Positions 11,880 to 23,803 of a stretch of 64,000 bases of DNA are shown in pieces. Each line of letters begins with the position of its first letter. Within the stretch, counting starts at the first letter, position 1. Below the pieces are notes generated by a model. That model was given only the letters and a program-made list of their open reading frames with translations. It was not told where the DNA came from and ran no database searches. Source of the stretch: Balanoglossus misakiensis (lineage: Eukaryota; Hemichordata); assembly GCA_040954595.2 (NCBI GenBank), contig CM082593.2:8866001-8930000 (forward strand). Reading direction: 5' to 3'. Made by a program: the position numbers and the translations under genes.

Positions 11880-12850
11880 ATAAAAAGGATGGCAAGAACT
11901 ATAGGTCACATAGTTATTCGAAAACGCATAATCATATAGTTTAAACAGAGTGTCTCTGTCTGGAAGTGGATTGTCCTGGGTACCTCTGGGCAGCTTCAAC
12001 ATATTGATACAAGGTTTTGTTTGTTTTTATTATATATTTGGAGACAAGTTTGTTATTTGATATATTAGAATGTATTTACAATCTATGACTATACTAAAGA
12101 AGTGGGAATAAAAGGCTCACAATAAATAATGCAAAGGCTGCTCTAATTTGACACTTAATTCTCATATTAGGCCAAAATAAAAAAATATGTGCTGTTCACA
12201 TTACCCGACCTACCCTAATTGTAACCCACCGACCCTAAACTTTTTAGGACTTTGTAAACCCGGAAGTAAAAATAATGGTGTGCAATATACAAAATTGATT
12301 AGAATCACATGAGAACTATGAAGAAATCGCACAACACCACACTAGAACTATGTCATTTTTCTACACAATGGCGGCCAGAGAAATAAAACAAATTCGCAAA
12401 GTAAACAAATTTCCCTACCTATCTTCCCCCCTTTTTTGAAAACCATGTAATCCAAACAGCACATATTGTTTTTTGGCCTAATGTTCAGGATAATGAAAAA
12501 ATCTATGTAAATAATTACAGAGATTCTTTACTAAAGCTTAATTCACAACTTGAAAATTGACATCATGTATGATTACAGTACTTCTATCAGTGAAAGGGAA
12601 AAATCTCTTTTTCTTAAAGATTAACTTGCTTTCTTTTTAAAAGTTATTTATGTTGTTCTGCTCACTGAAATGGGTTCATTCTCTGATTAACACAGATCTA
12701 CTACAACCTTGTGCATGGACATTAATGTATGATTACAACTGTATTTCAATTTTTGGTATGTACCAAAACTGTATTTCAGTGAAATTGCATTGTAGCCATG
12801 TGCACGGTAAGAGTTGGAATGAGTTCACTGTGTGAGTATAACAACATAAG
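11880..12850. other. Intergenic, no gene recognised
   Basis: AT-rich sequence with no supported open frame. Confidence 0.4.
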
Positions 12851-14029
12851 CAGTTCGTGTTCAGTCTAAAATAAGACATCGTTTCTGCGCATTCGCAATG
12901 CAATGCAATGCTACTGCGCAAGTGCAGAACAGGCCTGGACATGGAATTTGGTCAGGTCATAAAAGGTCAAAGGGAGTTCCTCGTACCATGTCCGTAATTC
13001 CCATGTTCGTACACATCAAAAACTGGCCACGCTCCTCATCATTGTGTCGATTGTTTCTGTTCTCGGTCTGTCGGAATGGATCGACCATCAACTGTATTAT
13101 TTCTATTTATCAGTTTGACCTCCTAAATTTATTTTACGTGTTGGACATTAGCAAAAACTAATGTTTTAGCAAAAATTAGCATTAGCAAAAACGTATAGTT
13201 TTTAAGTAAGTACGCGGCATGCAATGGCATTGGCATGTCACTTGGCGCGTACTTGTGTTGACCGTTGAACAGACCAAGCAATCGAACCATTTCCGTATTT
13301 CGATAGCATTCTAACTCGTGTTAAAAGTCATTCGCATTATATATAACCAGGTAAACGATTTCGTCAATTTGAGACACATTTTAGCGTATAGTTCGTTGTT
13401 CCTTCGCTTTTGCTAAAGTTAAAGTTGGTCGTGTGTTTGTCTCACCAGCCAGATAAGAGTGTGATTGATAGCGTACCCTATGAACGTAACGTCAAATAAG
13501 CTGAACTACACATACGAGGTTCATTACTGACATGCATGTCACGATCAACAAGACTAAGGAATTTTAAAAAGTTTTCCCCATTTTTCCCCAATGACCAGTT
13601 ACCACGTGTCATACATCAATGGAAAGATTACTTTCTTGTTCGTCAGAAAATTGAAAAAAAAAACGCCGATTGAACGAGTACAATTATACAAAAGAAGCAC
13701 CAAGAAAACGTGGTATTACTTGTTGGTCAGGCAGCAAAATATGCTGACATCAGCGTCCACAACAACCAAAAATTCGATCGATCGTAGCTGGCAGAGTTTT
13801 GAATTTATCTCGCTCAAACTCCGCCATTGTGTCCACTGACCTCTCCAGATGATGTTACATCCGAAAATAGTCGAATGAACGGCATATTGGCTTTAAATGA
13901 GGACCGAAAACAGCCAAACATAACTCTGCATACAAACTTCCGCATTAGCTAATTAATATTAATATGTACTATTGCGCATGCGCTTTCCGCGAAGAAACGA
14001 TGTCTTATTTTAGACTGAACACGAACTGA
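12851..14029. mobile_element. Non-autonomous DNA transposon with 35-bp TIR
   Basis: The ends are inverted copies beginning CAGTTCGTGTTCAGTCTAAA (35 bp, perfect as read). The element is flanked by ATAAG on both sides, a 5-bp target-site duplication. It contains no convincing transposase; the frame at 13591-13839 is basic and unassigned. It sits exactly at the left end of the poly-G element at 14030, having inserted in its terminal bases. Confidence 0.8.
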
Positions 14030-14547
14030 TAAGGGAGCTGTCATTATTTACGGCCTGGGGGGGGGGGGTCCGGAGGAATTACACTAGAAACTCCAAAATT
14101 TTGAGAAACCCCCCCTGCCAAGCATGCAGATTTTCAGAAACCCCCCCCCCTTCCAACATAGAAATTTCGACTGGCCCCCCCCTACAACCGGAACAACTAC
14201 ATATCAATACATGTATCTGTATAAATCACTTTTACAGGATAGTGTAGTAAAAGACTCCAGGTTCACCCTGCTACATTGTAGGTGATCATCAGTTGCATCA
14301 TGATGGATTGAAAAGGGTGAAACAACAAAACAATCCTCAAAGTCACAACTAAATAATGATTACCGTAAAAGCTCACCCATAACCAGTAACCATCAAGTAG
14401 CATTGTGTAATTTGGACAGGCATTGTTAAAAGTCAAAATGATTATCAAACTTTGTTGGTGAAAGTATATTTCTGTGAATTAACAACAGTTCAGGTAGTTC
14501 AGTTCTATGTGCTAATATAGGTATCTGCTGGGAGCATTCCGCCATGA

Positions 14548-15471
14548 TCCGGAAAGTTCAAAAAACTTGATAAAAAAAGTAAACTGGAACACCCATGGTC
14601 AAAATATATTATCCCAAATGACCATTCCGAGAAGCTGAAATATTATAACAGCATTGTTCCTGGAATATACAAATCAGCTGCACCTCATAAACAGGGCCAG
14701 TTTCGTGACTATCTTCTAGAACAACAAAAGTGGAGATGGCGAGTCAAATGCAGTGTTGATAAACATAGCCAGACTGTCAGAAATTTAACAGAAAATGAGA
14801 AGTCCGGCATGTGTCAACTAGTGATGAAATACAGAAACGCAGATCGTCAGTACACAGCAAATGATACAGAAAAATGTGCTGACTGCTTGGAGAGAATCAA
14901 TAAAGTCATTGCTTCTATTGATAATGACATGCAGGAACTGGAAACAAGCCGGAAAGGTCTGTACAATACGGAAATGCTTCTTAAACCATACGCACAAGAT
15001 GAACACTCTTTCATTGAGTCATACATAGACTTGATGGATGCCCTCAGAAAGACTCTCAACACACACTCAGATGATATTGGTCGCACGCTTCAACAACTGA
15101 AGAGGAATTTCCCACTAGTAGAGAGAAACTCCAGTAATAAAAGAGCAAAGAAGGAAAACCGAAGAAAGGCAAAATCAAGGAAAAGAGCTCGACTGATGCA
15201 GAGAGTTGAAAACACATTAAATAAACTGACGGATGAAAGCACTGTATCTGCATTCATGAATCACATAAACAACCCTAAAACAGAAACATCTTGGACATCA
15301 GTTGATCAGCTTGATGATGAACAGCTTAGCAAAATGACCTACCGTTACCACGGAGAGCCACTGGAATTCTTAGTGAAGCATCACTGTTTTGCTGAAAATC
15401 CTGCGAGCAGAATTAGTGCATTCTTGGAGAATCTTAGTCACTCTGACTCTGAAGTGTCTAGTGACAATTGA
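14548..15471 (+). CDS. Unassigned coiled-coil-like protein inside the poly-G element
   Basis: The frame is open from just after a stop at 14545-14547 to the stop at 15469-15471 (307 codons). The first in-frame ATG I can fix is 14809, but the ORF continues upstream with protein-like composition (KWRWRVKCSVDKHSQTV), so the real start may lie before it or in a spliced exon. Visible features: a helical, heptad-like region with a CADCLERIN motif, a strongly basic nuclear-localisation-like stretch (KRAKKENRRKAKSRKRAR) and an acidic Ser-rich end (SHSDSEVSSDN). I recognise no domain. Being the only gene between the arms, it is a candidate for an element-encoded DNA-binding or mobilisation factor, or for captured cargo. 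Function is unknown. Confidence 0.6.
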   Translation, partial: SGKFKKLDKKSKLEHPWSKYIIPNDHSEKLKYYNSIVPGIYKSAAPHKQGQFRDYLLEQQKWRWRVKCSVDKHSQTVRNLTENEKSGMCQLVMKYRNADRQYTANDTEKCADCLERINKVIASIDNDMQELETSRKGLYNTEMLLKPYAQDEHSFIESYIDLMDALRKTLNTHSDDIGRTLQQLKRNFPLVERNSSNKRAKKENRRKAKSRKRARLMQRVENTLNKLTDESTVSAFMNHINNPKTETSWTSVDQLDDEQLSKMTYRYHGEPLEFLVKHHCFAENPASRISAFLENLSHSDSEVSSDN

Positions 15472-15685
15472 GATAAAACATATTTGGTCCAGATTTGAAC
15501 CACTCAAGTGTGGACAAAGCTAAGTCATCATACATGACAACTTATCATTCAGTTTCTGTGTGGAATGATGTTCACCAAATTCACACCAGTGTTCACACTG
15601 CGTTGGCATTTTGAGTTCATCGACAGCAAAAACTCAGATACATAATGGCTTTACATGTATTTATTTTTACCTTGTTTCATGTTTA

Positions 15686-15857
15686 GTTAACATTTATTCT
15701 GTTAAAGTATTTATATGTTTTATATTTAACCTTTTTCATGTTTTATAGTTAACGTTTATTCTGTTAAAGTATTTATATGTTTTATATTTACCCTTTTTCA
15801 TGTTTTATAGTTAACGTTTATTCTGTTAAATTATTTATATGTTTTATATTTAACCTT
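15686..15857. repeat. 62-bp tandem repeat, about 2.8 copies
   Basis: GTTAACRTTTATTCTGTTAA recurs at 15686, 15748 and 15810, inside the poly-G element downstream of its ORF. Confidence 0.9.
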
Positions 15858-16856
15858 TATGAAACATTCTATATCAAAGAATCATTTATGTGCTTAGAAT
15901 GCATTTTTTGAGATTTTTTATTTTATTTATGTTATCAAAACATTATTTCTGCAATATTGTGTTTATCCATAGACTCAAGAGATTACCAAACGTGTGACAA
16001 AGAGGTCAGAGAAAAAAAGACAAAGAAAACAAAAACTTCATTTGCTTGAATATACATGTAGTATGCATTTTTCAGTATTTTAATAAATAATAATAATATT
16101 TATTTCTTAAAAAATAATAAGGAGTAATGTTTTTTATGCATGATCAGGCAAGCATGCCAATCCTTTATCAGCAAATTTTGGGAAAAATACTTTGATAGTG
16201 CAGTGTGGACACTCTGGTGTTCCGCGGCCAGAGGTCACGGAGCGCTGCAGCACTTGCACAGCACACAACTAAATCTTTCAGTTGAAAAACTTTGATACAT
16301 TTCCCAAAAATGAGTGACCCCCCCCTCTTCATCTACAATTTTTGAGAAACCCCCCCTGAAGCCTTCCAATTTTTGAGAAACCCCCCCTTGATTCCTCCGA
16401 CCCCCCAGGCCATAAATAATGACGGCTCCCTAAGCAATACATGGATTTAATGAAGTAGTAATGGTATCTGGACTTTGAAAATGTCCTGTTGACACAGAAT
16501 CCAGATACTTCATAATTTTATGTTGTAAATTGACACTTTTAATCCAACAATTCTCTGATTGTAAATTTACTTAAAAGTTCATAAGCCAGAGGAAACATAT
16601 TATACACCAGTATATGAAACGATATCCTGCAATTAAAAATGGACACAAACGGCAACCAATTCCAAGACCTTGCTCTGCTTTGTCGGTGATGTTTTTGATC
16701 TTTGATATGACCTGTAAAATACAAAACGAAGAAAATAGTTTTAAACAAGTGACCGATAAAGCTCTGCTATAATGGGTTGCAGAAACGATTAGGTAGCAGG
16801 TCTTGTGACAGTAACAGGGATGTGGAAGTTCTCCTGTGTATGTTGAATGCATCACT

Positions 16857-17110
16857 TATATACACATGATGACTGACAATGAGGGCAAAAGTTTATTTTG
16901 ATGACTGAGGGAAAACAGACTGTTTTGGTGTGACTGTCAGTCTCGAGGTCATCAAAAATACACTGTTGACCGAATATATCAGTCATCATGTGTTTTATAA
17001 CACACCAAATCGATCGAACTGATGCCCTAGGGAACAGTTCGAAATGACTAAGGTCACGTGACATCGTATTGACGAATCACGATCGAGGGTTCACTGCAAG
17101 GTGTGTTATA
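16857..17110 (-). repeat. MITE copy, family shared with 38960-39251
   Basis: This block is an inverted relative of the sequence at 38960-39251. Shared segments include CCCTAGGGAACAGTTCGAAA (read across a few differences), CACGTGAC and TGATGACTGACAA. It ends in TATAACACACC-type sequence. Internally it has further inverted repeats. Confidence 0.75.
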
Positions 17111-18688
17111 CAAATGTAACAAGAGTTGATGACAAATATATGCAAGTGAGGGTTTATATTTAACTGAGAAGACTTTATAGTCCATGGGCCAGAGACCGAA
17201 ACCCTCCCCCCCCCCCCTGGGGAGTTTTGCAGACATATATTTTTGGAAAGCCTATTTATCCAGCTGTCAGAATCAGGTTGTTTGCACTCATATTAATGGT
17301 GGGTGTGGCCGTGAGGAGCGGTTGTCATGGTAACGATAGCATAATTTTAGGGGTACTCATACAGTTAAAAAATGATATATTTCAAGATCTGAGAAAGCTA
17401 GAGAAAAAAAATAAACATTGGGTCTTATAAAGTAGGGTACGGGCTATCCAATGATTACATGACCGACAAGGTCAGAGGTCAAGTTCATCTTCAAAACGCG
17501 GGGTCAAAGTAAAAATTTCGCTATTTTTTGCATATCGATCATACATAGTTTCGATTTTCTCGAAAACGGTTAGCTCGAGGAGGCTGTAAATTGGTCATCA
17601 GGTAGCATGGAACATTAGGTTTAAGAAAAATAAGCTGATTCACGTCTTTGATATTAAGTTATATTAAAATTCTGTTACCATAACGACGGATAGCAGATTT
17701 TGCGAAAATCACAAAAATAAGAATCTTGCTATATCTTTGCTACCAATTAAGCTTTAGATAACATTTAAACACTCAAGCTTATAATGTCGGGTGCGATCTT
17801 TTCATTGCTAACTTGAACTTTGGGGTTCAAGGTCAAGGTCATCCTCAAATTTCAGGTCAAAGTGACAAAATGGACATTATGGACTTTTGTTCAAAATGAC
17901 ATTTTACGGCGAGCGTTTACTAAACACTGTTTGGGTCTAGAATGCTATAATTTGATCTCCAGATAGACATGTGTATTGTTTACAAAGATTTTAATTTGTT
18001 TTGCTGTTTACATATACTTATAGGATACATGTGAAAACAGAAAAATAATGCAAATAAGTGGCATCTCAAATGCCTTTTATGTAGAAATTACCAGTATTCC
18101 ATTACATTTACAATTATGGTATTTAAATATGACACTTCTATAAACTGTAGTGTTTCCAAAACTTAACATTGGAGAGAACAGTTAAGACATGGTCATGCAA
18201 ATTGATTTTGTACACACAGGAAAGACTGCAAGAGGCAAGGAAAGTCCATCCTCAAAAATGGCTGACCAACTGAGACTCATAAGTTCTGGACAAAAAAAAG
18301 GTTTACCAAAGAAGAACCCATTGCATTGATGAACATTAAAACAGCCAGGAGAGTAATATCAAGAAGAATCAATATCATATGTTTCAAGTAGCTGCAAGAA
18401 CTTTGTACTGACTGAAACTCCAAAAGCAGATACTACTTAATTATGTCAATTACTCTTGATACAAGCAATACGAGTACCATTTCATTTGTAAACAACTCTT
18501 TCATACCTTGTTTTTTTCACCTTTACATGTGAACACGATAGAGCCAAATCAATTATTGACATATGATTGCCCAGTTTAAGGCATTTAGAAAAGTGTGTAA
18601 ATCAATTCATGGACATTGTTTCAGTTTGGTTAAATGACATACTGTAATGGGTAAATTTTTTGAATTTTGTTAATCGATTTCCACTCAG
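17111..18688. other. Intergenic; possible 5' exon of the BEN gene
   Basis: 17380-17900 holds low-copy 'aggtcaaggtca' repeats. At 18222-18360 a short open stretch after an ACACAG acceptor (ERLQEARK) could be an upstream exon of the BEN gene, but phase and donor are not established. Confidence 0.3.
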
Positions 18689-20628
18689 TCTACATCATCG
18701 GTTGCTACTCCTGCTGCTGCTTATGCCACAGGAAACCATTCCATTGCCACTCACAGGTCTACTCCAGAAATAGAGGATGTTGTAACACCATTCACTGCTA
18801 CACCTTCCCCATCTCCAGCAAACAGTTCAACATCTGATCAACATGGACATCTAAGGCCGTCAATGTCAGCAACTCACAGTTCATACAGATGTATGCAAAG
18901 TAATAAGGCTTATCCATCTGGACTGGAAACTGATTATCCACCGTGTGAAATGCATAGGCACTTGCTTTCCACTGACATTGACAACAGTAATACATCAGCA
19001 GTATATGGAATGGCTATGACAGCTGTAAATGATGTAGATAGTAACTACGGAACTGATACGTCGTGTTATAGTTCTGGTACTGACTATGGTACTGTAAGTC
19101 AACCAGGGTTTGCAACTGAAGCAAGCTATCCACAAGGAAAAACCACACAAAGTTTTGTTCCTGGACATTCTGCATACCAAGAAAGAGATAACGTCGGACC
19201 AAATTTCATGATGATACCAGGTAAAACATGTCTTCATATTTAGTTCAGCATTAGCTCCCTGTTTGACAGAACTCAGTATTTTTTTGTACTTACACTTATC
19301 ACTCTACATTTTGGCAAGAGCTGATTGATACTTGGGAACATATTTTTTTTATATAAACTATGTAAACTAAGAATATTTACTACCATTTCTTTCAGTCCCC
19401 CCTCCAGAATCTATGGCATATTTGAAGAGGCTGTTGTCTATTCTTGTTGGTGTGAAGACAGAGGTGAGTCCTGTGTGTACATGTGTGTATGAGTATCTTT
19501 GAAAGTCACATGCTACTGTATTCAGGTACGGTATCGTCAACATTAAATACGCAATTCTGATTATTTAGTAAAGGCCTTTGTTATACCATTGCTTTAAACA
19601 ACAGTACTTCATTATATACAATTTTACAAAGGACAAAAATATCAAAGGAAAATTTTACAACTGTTGCCTCTTTACCAACTCATTTTACATTAAACATATT
19701 ATCTTTCAGAAGGAAAATGAAGGTGATTCGCCAACATCCTCAAAGTTGACACCTGCAGCTCCCATGGCTTCTACAGCAGTAAGTCGTCCCTATGTGTAAT
19801 AATTTTTGCATAAAGAATAATTTGCTTCACAAACATATAATTTACTTTTCCATTATCTTTTGTGAATGTGAGTCTTTCCAAATAACGTGAGTTTTGTGGT
19901 GTTCTGATGTATTCTGTTTGATATTATGATTGATAGAAAGATGGATTTACAGGCAATGTGGTATAAATATGATTGAGTCTTCAATAGGCCTTTGCATGCA
20001 GACATATTATTCTCAGAATTACCAGTTGTTTGATTATTTCATGTAAATTATTGTTTTCAGGGAATGGCAGAACTGGTGCCAGGAAAAGGCGTGTATGTAC
20101 CATGTGTACTATTGGGCAGCCTTTTGTCGGAATGCCACCGAGACCCCAAGAAGCTTTTCCATAAGTTAATAGACCATTTTTTCTCGGTGGACGTATTAGC
20201 TGTGTCAACAGCGTGTGGGACCAGGAAATCAAGTCCCGGAAAACAGCCGTTGGACCAGACCATTGTTGGCGCTGTCAAAAGTAAGTTGATTATACAGATG
20301 AAAGAAACTTACACTGTCTGTTAACCTACATATTTTTCTATTTACAAATATGAATCAGTAATTTCATGAATGTTTAATTTACACTGATTAGAGTTTTGTG
20401 CCAAAACATGTATGACGGTAGTGATGGTACACAAACCACTTTTAATTATTAACAGGAAATGAATATGTATTAAAGAGTGTCCAATTTATTGCTTACATTT
20501 CAGCATATGTGATGGCATCCGCCAGAAAAAATGACATAACCATGAATGAAAAGGAACTTACAAGAATTTTGACAAATAAATGCAGCGGAGCAAAAAGGGC
20601 TACCACCAAGAGTTTGCAACCAATTTAA
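18689..20628 (+). CDS. BEN-domain protein, five 3' exons
   Basis: Exons 18689-19220, 19396-19463, 19710-19778, 20061-20280 and 20504-20628 are joined by canonical AG/GT sites in consistent phases (1014 nt, 338 codons to the stop). The first exon is a long Ser/Thr/Pro-rich disordered region (TPFTATPSPSPANSSTS). The last two encode a BEN domain with VPCVLLGSLLSECHRDPKKL, the hallmark PGKQPLDQTIVGAVK and a C-terminal helix ending KELTRILTNKC. BEN domains are DNA-binding or protein-interaction modules of chromatin regulators, acting in the nucleus. The 5' end and start codon are not found within the window's obvious exons; the frame is open at the first acceptor. No damage was seen, so it may be a functional host gene or one of the multi-copy invertebrate BEN paralogues. 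Confidence 0.75.
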
Positions 20629-20750
20629 CTGAGCCTTCCAGCAGTTCGAAAGATAGAGGAAATCAAATGGTAATTTACAATTACTCTTAACTTAAGTTTC
20701 CTAGCTACTTAGTAAGCAGCAAGTAAATTGAAATTTATATTTTTAAAACT

Positions 20751-21101
20751 TTAAGGGACAAAGTCTCTCTCGCTGCCCTTTTTCCAATAATTGTTTGATA
20801 CAAGGCACCATTTGTTAGTCTACATGTAGATGTATGGTGAATCAATGTTCAACCACACACAACTTCCATCTCACTAGTATGATATGAGAGTACAAACTCG
20901 CCCAAAATGAATAAACGGTAGAGACCAATTGTTCATTCTGGCGAGTTTTTTCACTCTTGTGTCTACAAGTGGGATAGAAGGTGTGTGTGGTTGAACATTG
21001 ATTTACTTTATATATCCACATGTAGAATAACATGAACGGTGTCATGTATTAAACATTATTATTTGAAAAGGGGCAGTGAGAGAGAGACTTTGTCCCTTTA
21101 A
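20751..21101. mobile_element. TTAA-flanked MITE, copy 1
   Basis: Begins TTAAGGGACAAAGTCTCTC and ends with the inverse (GAGAGACTTTGTCCCTTAA-like). Inside are further inverted repeats (CAACCACACACAACTTCCAT and its complement; ACTCGCCCAAAATGAATAAA and its complement). TTAA duplication is typical of piggyBac- or Kolobok-type mobilisation. Confidence 0.9.
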
Positions 21102-21969
21102 GCTCTTACTATATATTTCCAATTACTTTTAACTTAGATATTAGATACTTGCAATACTAGACTCAATCAGTGCACTTTTTTTCAAATGTAGAAGTACCTA
21201 ATACCTTATGATGCAAATTTATTTTATTTACCTTTGAAAGTAACTGTTTACATTTTTCAACCCAGTAATTCCATGTTCTGTATGACTTTCATGTCAACAA
21301 ATCAAGAGATGTTTTTCATTATTTATGACATTTGCGGCTTAGTTTGGACAAAAGACTCACATTTACAAAGGACTTTTCAGTTGCATGATATTTTTTGAAA
21401 ATCACTTTCTTTATTGATAGTACAGTACATATATTTAAAACTTATACTGCTATATACGGTAATTGCAATATTTGAAATGACAGAAACACATCTTTTCATG
21501 ACTTTCATGCCATTTTTGTTATATTTTTCAAATGTATTTTATTCATTTCTATGTTATTTTATTAATACAAACTTTGTTTAAAATATTACAGTTCTGTGTC
21601 TGTTGGTTTTACTACTCTTGTATTGCTTGTATCTGCTGTAGAGGTCCAACTTTACCAGAGAAAACAGGAATTTTGACCAAACCCCTGGGTATAAAGGTTA
21701 AGTACATTTACCAAAAGCTGAATGCACTGGATTTGTTTGTATGCTGAACACCAGAAACACAATTATGAAATCCATTGCATCTGCTTTAATATCTGGAAAG
21801 AAAAAAACCCCTGTAAAATTGCATTTCCCCATTATGCAATCATAAAACACATGTTTATCGTGTTCAGTTTTATTATGAGTCACTTTATATTAGTGGCCTC
21901 ACTGTGTTTTTGTCTGAAGTGAGCGGATGTTTGTATTGGCCTGTTATCTGCCCTGATCTGTGATGTCTG
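21102..21969. other. Intergenic; weak exon-like stretch
   Basis: About 21643-21696 is flanked by CTGTAG and GGTTAAGT and could be a small exon, but the encoded peptide is unassigned. Confidence 0.2.
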
Positions 21970-22150
21970 CCCTGAAGCTGTATGTTGTCTGCAAGGGGTC
22001 TGCCCCAGAGCTGTGGGTTGTCTGCGAGGGGTCTGCCCAAGAGCTGTGGGTTGTCAGGGAGAAGTCTGCCCCTGAGCTGTGGGTTGTCTGTGAGGGGTCT
22101 GCCCCTGAGCTGTAGGCTGTCTGCGAGGAGTCTGCCCATGCAGCTCATAG
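21970..22150. repeat. 33-bp tandem repeat, about 5 copies
   Basis: The unit GAGCTGTGGGTTGTCTGCGA plus GGGGTCTGCCC recurs with small changes. The open frames on both strands over this block follow from the period being divisible by 3. Confidence 0.9.
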
Positions 22151-22860
22151 CTCATTATATATTCACCAATTCAGCTCTCTGCAGCTCTCTGCATTAGGCT
22201 GCAGGATGTCTGTTTCTGCAGAGCTGCCTCAGCTTTTCACCAGCTCTTTGCAGAGCTGCAGGTTTGGTAAGGGTCATCATGCCTCACTGTTATTTTTGGC
22301 AAATTTTCAATAAAAACAAGCAACAAGAAATGCACAGAACAATCACTCTTCCCCCATAAAAGCCACATTACACCAGGATACACTTTGTCAATTGATGGAG
22401 TGTGCGCACATACCATTTTTTCAGATATGACAATATCATTTTGATGAACTGCACTTTCTGGTCTGAAAACGATAATGACATTGCCAAATGTAAACATGCT
22501 TTTTGAATACTGAACTTAAGATTAAAACAAAACCCAAGACTTTGGTGGTGATACAATCTGTCTGTCACACTATGGAAATACACATACACAAAAATCAGTC
22601 ATATTAATGCACCATGATATGGCATTCATCTATTCAAGCTCTGCAATTACCTGCTTGAAAGCCCTGTATTTGTAATTACTTGGCCACTGAAATTCCCTTC
22701 TGTCTAAAATTCTCTATACTTGAATACAATAAAAATGAAGCTAAAAAAAGACCATATGCCAGTCATTAATAGACTACAGAATGGCATGCTACTCGAAGTC
22801 AGAGAATGCTCCATAAAATAGGAAACCTAACAACTTCATTAACTTGGTAACTGTGTCTTG

Positions 22861-23803
22861 TTAGGGACCGTTCAGTTTTTACGGCGGGGGGGGGGGGGGG
22901 GGTGGTTGGCAAAACCAGGGGGGGGGGTCACTTAAATTTTGAAGTCCAAAAGGGGGTCATCTGTTTTTTTAAACGTTTAGGGGGGGGGGGGGTCACATAC
23001 TTTTGCCACCGAACTTTTGCTTTTGAGTCCACAAAATTGCAGTTTCGGGCCCTTTATTTTACAAAATTTTCTAAACCCACCCCCTTCATTATCTGCCACA
23101 TTTCATTTTTTGCTGGTTTGTCTAGTGTACCAGGGCAAAGTGCTTGCCACCCCAACCCCACTGATGATATTATTTAACAAAGTAAATACATAAAGGAGAA
23201 TAATCGTTTAAACCATTTCGCATAACTGATAGTTTCGCGCTGCATCTTCTTTTATAAATGATGTCATGGCGAAGATGACGCCAAATCTTCTAACTTTGAG
23301 TGGAGTGGCAAAAAGTGAAATTGGTCCTCCCAAACATTGAGATAATTTGCTTTTGAGTTCATCAAAATGCAACTTTGAGCACCGTACTTTACAAAATTTT
23401 CTTATGTGGGAGGGGGACACCCCCTCCCACGCACACCCCCGCCACTTTTCTTGTTTTACCAATTCTAGCAACTATTGTATTGACTTGTCATTTTAATTTG
23501 TTCATAGATTTCTTTATTGCAACGATATACTATTATATACTTCAATATTACTTTAAGAAATTTATAATTGAGGTGTGAGGAGCCTCATTCCCTTTATTTA
23601 ATACTGTGTCCATAGGATCAGGACGGCGAATGTTTTCGGCGTGGGGGGGGGGGGGGGTCATCTTATTTTTGGGTCTGTCAAAGGGGGGGGGGGCTCATCA
23701 TTTTTTGGTCCTGGGTGAAGGGGGGGGGTCGGCCTGATTTTGAAAACCGATGACACAAACTTGCCCCCCCCCCCCCGGGCTGTAAAAACTGAACGGTCCC
23801 TTA
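22861..23803. mobile_element. Poly-G-armed TIR element, 943 bp
   Basis: Left end TTAGGGACCGTTCAGTTTTT then ACGGC and a long G-run. The right end is the inverted counterpart, ending GAACGGTCCCTTA. Both arms carry additional alternating G-runs and GGTCA-type blocks. No coding capacity was recognised. It is probably a non-autonomous relative of the 2.4-kb element at 14030. Confidence 0.85.

Larger units (their letters stand above)
14030..16432. mobile_element. 2.4-kb poly-G-armed TIR element carrying one ORF
   Basis: Left end TAAGGGAGCTGTCATTATTT followed by ACGGCCT and a G-run. The right end (16400-16432) is its inverted counterpart (TTAGGGAGCCGTCATTATTT on the minus strand). Each arm continues into a further inverted G/C-rich block (14060-14180 and 16316-16400). 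Between the arms lies one long ORF (14548-15471) and a 62-bp tandem repeat. No canonical transposase was recognised. It shares the poly-G-arm architecture with 22861-23803, although the terminal sequences differ slightly. Confidence 0.75.

Noticed and set aside
22861-23803. Long G and C runs treated as sequencing artefacts
   Set aside because: They sit at matching positions in inverted arms and recur in independent copies, so they are real parts of an element, though exact run lengths may be wrong.
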